Source: Flavobacterium sp. 5 (GTDB taxonomy: Bacteria; Bacteroidota; Bacteroidia; Flavobacteriales; Flavobacteriaceae). From it: a stretch of 64,000 nucleotides of DNA. The stretch is taken from positions 620,001 to 684,000 of the forward strand of contig NZ_PHUE01000001.1 in the NCBI RefSeq assembly GCF_002813295.1, written 5' to 3'. The notes beneath the pieces were generated by a model. That model searched no databases. It was not told where the DNA came from and saw only the letters and a program-made list of their open reading frames with translations. Below, in pieces: positions 45,174-53,302 of the stretch. A program made the position numbers and the translations under genes. Position 1 is the stretch's first letter. Every line of letters begins with the position of its first letter.

Positions 45174-45944
45174 TCAAAAACCTTCGAATATCCCCAAACC
45201 AAACAAAGCAAAGTCATATTTAACTGGGTCTTTATCATCTAATAATCTAAGATTAGCATCTAGTTCAGCCAAGGCTTTTCCATCATTTTGTTTTCTATCT
45301 AAAAGACCTAATTTTCGAGCTACATTTCCTGAGTGAACATCTAGTGGACAAGAAAGTTTTGATGGAGAGATGTTCTTCCAAATACCTAAATCAACACCTG
45401 AATTATCATTTCTAACAAACCACCTTAAGCACATGTTAATTCGTTTTGCAACTGAACCTTTGTTAGGATCAGCAACATGTTTTCTTGTTCTGTTTAAATG
45501 GGGAATTTCAAAGAAAACTTCATTAAGAGCGTGAATTGCAGGTTGCAGAGAATCTTTTGTTTGGTGTTTTAAAAATATATCTTCTAAGCTACCGTGATTA
45601 CTATAAATGTTTTGCAACGCTTTTATAAAAAATTTAAAATCATCCGAATTAAAAGTTCGATGTACAAATCCTTCTAACTTTTCTAATTGATAATCATTGT
45701 GATTCATTACAAAATCATACGGAGAATTACCAAGTAAATCCATCATTCGGTGACCATTTTTGGTAATCATCTTTCGATTTCCCCAAGCAATTGTTGAAGC
45801 AAGAAACCCTGCAATTTCGACATCTTCTTTTAATGAATACCGATGTGGTACGCTAATAGGATCAGGTTCTATAAAGTCTATGGTATTATATTGAAGTACT
45901 TTTGAATCAAGAAAATCTTTTAATTCATTTTTAGGTATGACCAT
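45174..45944 (-). CDS. TIGR02757 family protein
   Basis: A 256-residue cytosolic protein matching the TIGR02757 family of Bacteroidota (unknown function). Visible motifs are DPISVPHRYSLKEDVEIAGFLASTIAWGNRKMI, an Asn/His/Arg-rich centre (NLNRTRKHVADPNKGSVAKRINMCLRW), and PLDVHSGNVARKLGLLDRKQND, which could form a metal- or nucleotide-handling site. The length is normal for the family. Single gene, upstream of the LytTR gene on the same strand. Confidence 0.88.
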   Translation of the reverse strand: MVIPKNELKDFLDSKVLQYNTIDFIEPDPISVPHRYSLKEDVEIAGFLASTIAWGNRKMITKNGHRMMDLLGNSPYDFVMNHNDYQLEKLEGFVHRTFNSDDFKFFIKALQNIYSNHGSLEDIFLKHQTKDSLQPAIHALNEVFFEIPHLNRTRKHVADPNKGSVAKRINMCLRWFVRNDNSGVDLGIWKNISPSKLSCPLDVHSGNVARKLGLLDRKQNDGKALAELDANLRLLDDKDPVKYDFALFGLGIFEGF

Positions 45945-46205
45945 GGTAGATTGGTTGTAAACTATTATTTCTTATGCAAATATAATTCTTTGAATTTATA
46001 AATTAATACCACCTTAATTTTATCCAATTCTATTTTTGAGGTTTAAATTTCATACTTCTAAAAACTTTCTTACAATGAATTCATTCAATTCATAATGAAT
46101 GAGTTATTTTTCATACAACTGAAATATTGATTATTTTTTATGTACATTTAAAAGCATTTACCCTCTTAGTTTTTTAAATCATTACCAAAAAATACATTTT
46201 AATAA
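45945..46205. promoter_or_regulatory. AT-rich spacer upstream of the HEAT-repeat pseudogene
   Basis: A 261-bp divergent gap. The part from about 46084 is repeated upstream of the intact gene at 46846-46971: both contain TTCAATTCATAATGA and AAATATTGATTAT. It therefore holds the duplicated promoter region. Before 46084 I see nothing recognisable. Confidence 0.5.
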
Positions 46206-46850
46206 ATGGAGGTATTAATTTATGATTTTATCCGAATCATTTTACCCTTACTCATACTTTGGTGTTTGATATTAATAGGCATTTTAATTATCAACCGATA
46301 CAAATATGATTTATTTAAACCCAAATTTGATGCAACAAAAAATAAAATCGAGAATTTCCTAACTACCATGATTTTTTCTCCGTTTGATGAGACACTTTAC
46401 ATAATGGAAATTGAACAATTTAAAAAAGCAATTCCTATCGAAAAAAATTGCTGCAAAAAATTATTACTTAATGAAATTATTTTTTTTTGAAATTAAATCT
46501 AAAAGGAAAAGTTACGCAACAGTTTCATTTTATATACGAGCAATTTGATTTACTACAATATACACAAAAGCTTTTAAAAAGTCCTCTCTTCTATCTAAAA
46601 TGCCTTGAATTGTATCAATTAGAATCATTAGATTATAAAAATAGGGAGTCATTACATTACGCCTTTATTAAATCATAAAAACAGAAATATAAAATCTAGA
46701 GTTTTTTTAGCATTAATATCTTTAAAGCCAAATAAACTAGAATCCTTAATTGATTTTTCTCATGAAATTACAATTGCAGAAGAAATCAACATCATGGATA
46801 TTTTACATCAGAAAAAGACATATCTGAGTAGACTTAATTTCAATTCATAA
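46206..46850 (+). pseudogene. Frameshifted, truncated copy of the HEAT-repeat gene
   Basis: This aligns throughout with 46972-47583 of the following gene (615 bp against 612 bp, high nucleotide identity). The first frame (94 codons) ends at a T9 tract near 46490, where two extra T shift the frame. A second insertion near 46660 (one base) restores the original frame, which then continues to a stop at 46848-46850 after the sequence diverges at 46820. The 3' half of the gene (the HEAT-repeat part) is missing. The upstream promoter region is duplicated too. Two independent frame errors make a sequencing slip an insufficient explanation for the whole defect. Confidence 0.85.
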
Positions 46851-46971
46851 TGATCTCTTTTATTTTTCTACCTCTAAAATATTGATTATCTTTATATTTA
46901 TCTTTTAAACATAAAGATAATTTACCATTAGTTTAGTTTTTACATTGCCCTCAAAAACACACTTTTTATTA

Positions 46972-48033
46972 ATGGAAGAATTTATTCATTATTTTATTCG
47001 AATCGTATTACCCATACTAATCGTTGGGTGTACTATATTAATTTCGGTTTTAATCATCAACAGGTACATTTACGATATATTTCAACCAAAATTTGAAACA
47101 GTAAAAAATGATATAGAGAATTTTCTAACCAACATGATTTTCTCACCTTTTGACGAAAAACTTCATCATGCAGAAATTGAGCAATTTAAAACAGAAATTC
47201 CTTTTGAAAAAAATTGGTGCAAAAAATTATTACTTAATGAAATTATTTTTCTGAAACTAAACCTAAAAGGAGAGATTACCCATAAATTTCACTTTATATA
47301 CGAACAATTTGACCTATTTCAATATACCCAAAAACTTTTAAAAAGTCATCTCTATTATATAAAATGTCTTGGATTATTTCAATTAGAGTCATTGGATTAT
47401 AAAAAAGGGAAGGACTACATTACTCCTTTACTAAATCATAAAAACAGAAATATAAAATCTAGAGCTTTTTTGTCTTTAATTTCCTTGAGACCTAATAAAC
47501 TAGAAACGTTAATTGATTTTTCACATGAAATTACAATTGCAGAAGAAATCAATATCATGGATATTTTACATCAGAAAAAGACAAAAATGCCATCCAATTT
47601 GAACGACTGGATTGTTTCTGATAATGCTTCTATAATCAAACTTGGCATTAAGCTCATGATGTTTTATAACTATAATAATGAGAACGATAACATTGTAAAA
47701 CTACTAAAACACAAAGATAGAAGTGTTCGTCAAGAAGCTATCATGGCTATTAATTTCTTATTCATTTTTGAAGCCGAAACTGAATTGATAGAACAATTTA
47801 AGAATGAAGACACACAAAATAAATTAGAGATTTTCAATACACTTTCAAAAATAGGAGCATCAGAATCAGAGAGTTTTATTATCCAATTACTAGAGAACAA
47901 AACAGATGAAAACATCAAACTGGATGCTGTTTATTGTCTCGAAAAAATAAATCCTAGCTTTATGGATAATTATTTTTTAGATAATGAGGATTTAAAAAAA
48001 ATGGTTAAACATGTTAAAACCATCAATAAATGA
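46972..48033 (+). CDS. HEAT-repeat membrane protein, first gene of the exopolysaccharide operon
   Basis: I start it at the ATG at 46972 (353 residues); the upstream TTG at 46945 is less likely. One N-terminal membrane helix (about residues 6-28, IRIVLPILIVGCTILISVLIIN) anchors a cytosolic helical body. From about residue 115 onward the helices are paired and HEAT-like (IKSRAFLSLISLRPNK, DRSVRQEAIMAINFLF, NTLSKIGASESESFIIQLL, IKLDAVYCLEKIN). HEAT scaffolds mediate protein contacts. It overlaps the next start by 4 bases (ATGA), so it is translationally coupled to the GT2 fusion and probably works with it. A damaged copy lies directly upstream. Confidence 0.85.
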   Translation: MEEFIHYFIRIVLPILIVGCTILISVLIINRYIYDIFQPKFETVKNDIENFLTNMIFSPFDEKLHHAEIEQFKTEIPFEKNWCKKLLLNEIIFLKLNLKGEITHKFHFIYEQFDLFQYTQKLLKSHLYYIKCLGLFQLESLDYKKGKDYITPLLNHKNRNIKSRAFLSLISLRPNKLETLIDFSHEITIAEEINIMDILHQKKTKMPSNLNDWIVSDNASIIKLGIKLMMFYNYNNENDNIVKLLKHKDRSVRQEAIMAINFLFIFEAETELIEQFKNEDTQNKLEIFNTLSKIGASESESFIIQLLENKTDENIKLDAVYCLEKINPSFMDNYFLDNEDLKKMVKHVKTINK

Positions 48034-51000
48034 TTAATGATATCCTATCCATATATACAAATTTCATAGGTCTATTTTCAATAACCTACATAATCTTTTA
48101 TTGCATATTAGCAGCATTATCTTATTATGCAATTAAGAAAAGTCTCAATACAAAATATTTCATTCCTAACAATGTCATTATAAAATCCAATTATATACCA
48201 GGAGTTTCAATAGTTGCACCAGCATTCAATGAAGGTGCTACTGTTGTCAATAATGTCAAGTCGCTGCTATCATTAACCTATCCTAAATTTGAAATAGTAT
48301 TAGTCAATGATGGAAGTTCAGATGATACTTTAAAAAAATTAATTAAAGAATTCGAACTGGTAAAAGTTGATTTTTATTATCAAGAAAAAATTAAAACCCA
48401 CACTGTTAGAGGTCACTATAAATCCACTAACCCACTTTATTACAAATTATTAGTTGTTGATAAAGAAAATGCAAAAAGCAAAGCAGATGCTGTCAATGTT
48501 GGAGTAAATTCTACTAAGTATCCATTATTTATCTGCACTGATGTAGATTGTATTTTAAAAAATGATACTATTATAAAATTAGCAAAACCATTCATCGAGG
48601 CAAAGAAAAGAGTTATTGCAACTGGAGCTGGTATAAGAATATCAAATTCGTGTGAAGTAAAAGATGGCTTTTTGGTAAAAATTCATTTCCCAAAAGGATG
48701 GCTTCCTAGATTTCAAGAATTAGAATATGTTAGAGCCTTTCTTTTTGGTAGAATGGCTTGGAGCGAAATTAATGGACTTCTATTGGTCTCTGGTGCTTTA
48801 GGTATGTTCGACAAAGAAATTGTTATAGCGGCTGGTGGTTATTTCCACAAATCTTTAGGGGAAGATATGGAACTTGTAACCCGAATGAGAAAGTATATGT
48901 ATGATAATAAATTACCTTTTTCTATACAATACATCCCCGAATCACTTTGCTGGACAGAAGTTCCAACTACAAAAGAAGTCTTTATACGCCAACGTGTACG
49001 TTGGTCAAGAGGGTTAGTACAGACATTATTTTTGCATAAAAATGTTTTTTTTAATCCAAAATATCAAAGAACAGGATTTCTAATATTTCCATATTTTTTC
49101 TTTTTCGAATTTCTAATTCCTATTCTAGAAGTAATTGGAGTCCTTGTATTAATTCTTAGCTTTATTTTTTTACATGAAGATTATGTTAACTTTCTTTACC
49201 TAACCCTAACTGTATATTTATTTTACATCATCGTTACTTTTATATCCATCCTGTTAGATGATGTCATTTATAAAAATTATGCCAATGCCAAAGAAATTAT
49301 CATTCTAGTATTGATGGCCATTATAGAGCCTTTTTGTTATCACCCAATTAACGTATATGCATCACTAAAAGGATATTATAATTTTTTTAGTCTAAAAGAA
49401 CAAAGTTGGGGAAATATGCAACGACAAGGTTTTGATACAGCAACAGCAATCAAAAAAGAACATTTTTTTTCACAAAATAGAATTAAAACAGAAATACTTG
49501 TTCGTTTCAAATATGTGTATCTCACCACTTCGTTAGTTTTTACATTTTGGTTGTCGACTTTGTTTGAAACGTATTCAAAAGCATCGAACGGTATTGCAAT
49601 CCCTAATATTGGTTTGAATATTTGCTATAAACTAATCAACGATTTTTGGTCATCCATAATTGTGAGTTTAGTGCTTTTACCCCTATTTATACTCTTTGGA
49701 TTTATACGAAAAACGTTTTCTATACGATTTATGACAGTCCTTTTTACTTTAATTGTACTGGGACAATTTGCATTGGTAAAATATAGTTCTACTACTCTGG
49801 TCAACTTGGGAGCCGATTTACTAGGCTATTCTTTCTCTGATATGTACTTGGCGGTAACCGCATCCGAATCGCTCTCATTTATGTTTTTTTTACCATTTAT
49901 AATTATTCCTTTATTGTATCTGGGAATCAATTTTGCTTTTACAAAATTGAACAACAAACGAATAATTTTAGTAACCTCATTTATAATGTTACTTATTTTA
50001 GGCAGTTTGAAATTATTTCTTCCTGATCTGTCTGACTCTAAATATGAAAATAAATTGGCATTTCTAACCAAAGATATTATCCGATTTGAAGGAGACAAAA
50101 ACATAGCTAGCAACGTACAAAACATCAAATTCAAATCAGAATATCCGATGCTAAAGCCTTTTAAATCGACTCCGGATGTTTTGGTTCCTTACTTTAATAT
50201 TACAAATAAAAAACCCAATATTGTTGTTATAATCGTTGAAGGTTTAGGAGACGAATTCATTGGCAAAAACGAATATGGAGGTTTTACACCATACTTAGAT
50301 TCGATGGTTCCAAAATCATTGTATTGGGAAAATTTTTTAAGTAACGGAGGAAGGACTTATGCTGTACTTTCATCATTATTAGGTTCACTAACGTATGGCC
50401 AAAAAGGTTTTTTAGAATTAAATCCGTTTCCAGCGCATCTTTCCTTGATAAATATTCTAAAAGCAAATCAATATACCACGTCATTTTATTCTGGCGATGA
50501 TTCTAATTTTGATAGAAAAATTAATTTTTTGGAGCAAAATGGCATTGATAATGTAGTCGATAAAAATAATTATGGCCCTGAATATATCCAAACAAAAGCA
50601 AATTCGGGAGGTTTTTCCTGGGGATATCCTGACGCTGAAATTTTTAAGAAAGCACTTATCGAAACCAACAAAATTAAACTTCCCCGATTGGATATTATAC
50701 AAACCCTTACCAATCACGAACCCTTTGATTTTCCAACAAAAAAGGATTATTTGAAAAAAGTTGACAGAATTATTGATACCCATCCAAATCTTAAATCTCA
50801 AAAAGAAAACATTAGTTCTTATAAAGACATTTTTGCCTGTTTAAGTTATACAGATAATTCAATCAGAGAATATATGGAAGCATACTCCAAAAGACCAGAT
50901 TATAAAAACACTATCTTTATAATTACGGGTGACCACCGTTTAATCCCTATTGCACAAAAAGATAAATTATGCCGTTTTCACGTGCCTTTATATATTTTTA

Positions 51001-51833
51001 GTCCGATGCTGAAGAAAGCTGAATCGTTTAAATCAATTTCTTCACACTGGGATGTTACGCCAAGTTTGGTTTCTTTTTTGTTTAACAATTATAAATTCAA
51101 CAAACTGGATCAAACCGCTTGGATGGGAAAAGGGCTTGACACTGTCAAAGAATTCAGAAATACTCAAGATATTCCTTTAACTCGAAATAAAGGAACTATT
51201 GATGATTATATCTATAAAGATTATTTGTATTCTAGTGGTGAATTGTATAGAATAAAAGACAACTTTGATACCGAAAAAATCAATGATGGCACTATTTTAA
51301 ATACTATTACCAATAAATTTGATGCTTTTAAACAACTAAATGCATATTTAACCCAGAAAAACAAAATCATTCCAAAATCATTAAATTTAAACAAACAACA
51401 AGATATTCAGTTTTCCAAAGAGGAGCAAATCACTATCAACAAATTAACTAAGGGATTAAACCCTGAACAAATGTTCAAAGTAGCCAGGGATTTGGCTTCC
51501 AAAAAAGAATACAAAACGGTTCTGTTACTTTGCGATTTTATACTAAATGAATTACCCAATTATGCCGATGTACGAACCTTTAAAGCTAGAATATTAGCTA
51601 GAGAAGATGAGTATAAAAAAGCAGAAAACGAATTACTAATCGTTATCAAAAGAATACCGTCTTATGATGACGCTTACTTGGCTCTGATGGATGTGTATTG
51701 GTGGTCTGACCAAAACGAAAAAAGCTTCGAAACTGGTACACTAGCATTATCCAGAGGAATAAAAAATCCTGAAATCAAGGAAAAAATGGCAAGATCTCAA
51801 AAAAAAATAAACAATTCAAAACAACATAAGTAA
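48030..51833 (+). CDS. GT2 polysaccharide synthase fused to an LtaS-type phosphoglycerol transferase domain and TPRs
   Basis: A 1267-residue inner-membrane fusion. One N-terminal helix (about 12-34) leads into a processive GT2 domain: VAPAFNEGATVVNN, LVNDGSSDD (Asp94), TDVDCIL (Asp171/Asp173), LGEDME (Asp279) and QRVRW (321-325), the set seen in PgaC- and cellulose-synthase-like enzymes. Membrane helices fill about 350-660. Then comes an alkaline-phosphatase-superfamily domain of the LTA-synthase type (about 725-1025) with Glu737 (IVEGLG), candidate nucleophile Thr776 (NGGRTYA), His896 (LTNHEPF) and Asp968/His969 (TGDHR), matching the LtaS metal, nucleophile and substrate positions. TPR-like repeats close the protein (about 1150-1255), resembling those at the start of the next gene's product. 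It probably polymerises a glycan and adds a phosphoglycerol-type group. Confidence 0.85.
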   Translation: MINDILSIYTNFIGLFSITYIIFYCILAALSYYAIKKSLNTKYFIPNNVIIKSNYIPGVSIVAPAFNEGATVVNNVKSLLSLTYPKFEIVLVNDGSSDDTLKKLIKEFELVKVDFYYQEKIKTHTVRGHYKSTNPLYYKLLVVDKENAKSKADAVNVGVNSTKYPLFICTDVDCILKNDTIIKLAKPFIEAKKRVIATGAGIRISNSCEVKDGFLVKIHFPKGWLPRFQELEYVRAFLFGRMAWSEINGLLLVSGALGMFDKEIVIAAGGYFHKSLGEDMELVTRMRKYMYDNKLPFSIQYIPESLCWTEVPTTKEVFIRQRVRWSRGLVQTLFLHKNVFFNPKYQRTGFLIFPYFFFFEFLIPILEVIGVLVLILSFIFLHEDYVNFLYLTLTVYLFYIIVTFISILLDDVIYKNYANAKEIIILVLMAIIEPFCYHPINVYASLKGYYNFFSLKEQSWGNMQRQGFDTATAIKKEHFFSQNRIKTEILVRFKYVYLTTSLVFTFWLSTLFETYSKASNGIAIPNIGLNICYKLINDFWSSIIVSLVLLPLFILFGFIRKTFSIRFMTVLFTLIVLGQFALVKYSSTTLVNLGADLLGYSFSDMYLAVTASESLSFMFFLPFIIIPLLYLGINFAFTKLNNKRIILVTSFIMLLILGSLKLFLPDLSDSKYENKLAFLTKDIIRFEGDKNIASNVQNIKFKSEYPMLKPFKSTPDVLVPYFNITNKKPNIVVIIVEGLGDEFIGKNEYGGFTPYLDSMVPKSLYWENFLSNGGRTYAVLSSLLGSLTYGQKGFLELNPFPAHLSLINILKANQYTTSFYSGDDSNFDRKINFLEQNGIDNVVDKNNYGPEYIQTKANSGGFSWGYPDAEIFKKALIETNKIKLPRLDIIQTLTNHEPFDFPTKKDYLKKVDRIIDTHPNLKSQKENISSYKDIFACLSYTDNSIREYMEAYSKRPDYKNTIFIITGDHRLIPIAQKDKLCRFHVPLYIFSPMLKKAESFKSISSHWDVTPSLVSFLFNNYKFNKLDQTAWMGKGLDTVKEFRNTQDIPLTRNKGTIDDYIYKDYLYSSGELYRIKDNFDTEKINDGTILNTITNKFDAFKQLNAYLTQKNKIIPKSLNLNKQQDIQFSKEEQITINKLTKGLNPEQMFKVARDLASKKEYKTVLLLCDFILNELPNYADVRTFKARILAREDEYKKAENELLIVIKRIPSYDDAYLALMDVYWWSDQNEKSFETGTLALSRGIKNPEIKEKMARSQKKINNSKQHK

Positions 51834-53125
51834 TGGATACTCTTATAAAAAAAGAAAACAAAAATTTAAAAAAAAATTATATTTTACTAATTATAATTTT
51901 ATTTTTAAGTCCATTTCAAATGATAGGGCAAGAAAAAGTATATAATAGTGACCCTGATGTTTCATTTAAAACTGCCCGTGATTTAGCATTTAACAAAAAT
52001 AGAAAGCAAGCACAAGATACTTTGCTACACATTTTGACTAAATATTCCAATTATCATGATGTTCGTGAATTTTTAGGTTCTACCTATGCTTGGGATGGAG
52101 ATTATAAAAAAGCAAGAGCCGAATTTAAATATATTTTAGGAAAAGATACGAATAGAAAAACCACATGGGTAGCGGCCATTAAAAATGAAACGTGGGGTAA
52201 TAACCCTTTTCTTGCGTTGAAATTATCTAAAAAAGCATTGAAAATTTTCCCAAATGATACCGAAATATTGGACTTACAAAAAAATGCCCAAGAAAACACA
52301 ATGATTTCAACCGCTACGGCAGGAGCAGTACAATCTTCAACAAGCAAAATCCCCGATAATTTGACAACCACGGAATCTGAATCAAGTTTAGAAAAAACAA
52401 CTCTAAATAATACTATTGGTGTTACCTCAGAAATTGATATTTACTCAGAAGTATATGGCTCTATGCTTTACAATGCAATAAAGTATGCGCGCCAAACTAA
52501 ATATGGAAGCGCTATTGCCAGAGTAAATATAGACAGGAGATTTGGTGATTTAGGTACACAGTTTGAAGTCGACTTATATCCAAAAATTGCTAAAGGAATG
52601 TATGCGTATCTAAACTTTGGATTATCTAATTCATATTTATTCCCTGATTATAGATACGGTGCGGAGCTTTTTAAATCTCTACCCAAAAGTTTTGAAGTTT
52701 CACTAGGACTTAGAGCTTTATTATATGATACTACTACCATGATTTACACTGGTTCTCTTACTTGGTACAATGGAGATGATTACTGGTCTTTTCGCCCTTA
52801 TTTTACCCCAGGAGACAATGGATTGAGTACTTCCGGAACACTAACCTACCGAAAATACCGAAGCGATGCTGATAATTATTTTGGAATCAATGCAGGAATT
52901 GGGATTTCGCCAGAACTAAATCAGAATTATTTTTTTGCAAATGATGAGCGAATTGTAAATCTTAAATCCCAAAAACTGAATATTGGATATTATTTTTCTA
53001 CCAATAACAAACAAAATGCTTGGGGAGCACAACTCGGAATGATTCATCAGGAGATTCCTTTTGATCAGGGTAATTATTTCTGGATTTCAACCATCTTATT
53101 GTCTTGGGAAATTCGATTTAGATAA
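51833..53125 (+). CDS. YaiO-family outer-membrane beta-barrel protein with N-terminal TPRs
   Basis: A 430-residue exported protein whose start overlaps the previous stop by one base (TAATG). The signal segment is about residues 16-33 (LLIIILFLSPFQMIGQ, preceded by a long basic N-region). TPR-like helices follow (about 40-150: FKTARDLAFNKNRKQAQDTLLHIL, STYAWDGDYKKARAEFKYIL), then a Ser/Thr-rich linker and an approximately 230-residue beta-barrel (GSAIARVNIDRRFGDLGTQFEVDLYPKI, SWEIRFR end), as in the YaiO/TIGR04390 family. TPR plus barrel is also the plan of PgaA, the export pore for poly-GlcNAc, so this is the likely outer-membrane exit for the glycan made by the upstream fusion. Confidence 0.88.
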   Translation: MDTLIKKENKNLKKNYILLIIILFLSPFQMIGQEKVYNSDPDVSFKTARDLAFNKNRKQAQDTLLHILTKYSNYHDVREFLGSTYAWDGDYKKARAEFKYILGKDTNRKTTWVAAIKNETWGNNPFLALKLSKKALKIFPNDTEILDLQKNAQENTMISTATAGAVQSSTSKIPDNLTTTESESSLEKTTLNNTIGVTSEIDIYSEVYGSMLYNAIKYARQTKYGSAIARVNIDRRFGDLGTQFEVDLYPKIAKGMYAYLNFGLSNSYLFPDYRYGAELFKSLPKSFEVSLGLRALLYDTTTMIYTGSLTWYNGDDYWSFRPYFTPGDNGLSTSGTLTYRKYRSDADNYFGINAGIGISPELNQNYFFANDERIVNLKSQKLNIGYYFSTNNKQNAWGAQLGMIHQEIPFDQGNYFWISTILLSWEIRFR

Positions 53126-53302
53126 TAGCAATGACCAAATAAAAACAGAAATTAATTTATTACTCAAATCCTTTTTTTAATACAAATTTCATATATAACG
53201 CTATTTTGCATTAAGGATGCTTTGTACGTATATAGCAGTATCGAAATAAGAAACAAAATGAAACAAAAAACACTTAGCTGTTTTAAGATCAATTCTAAAA
53301 AA

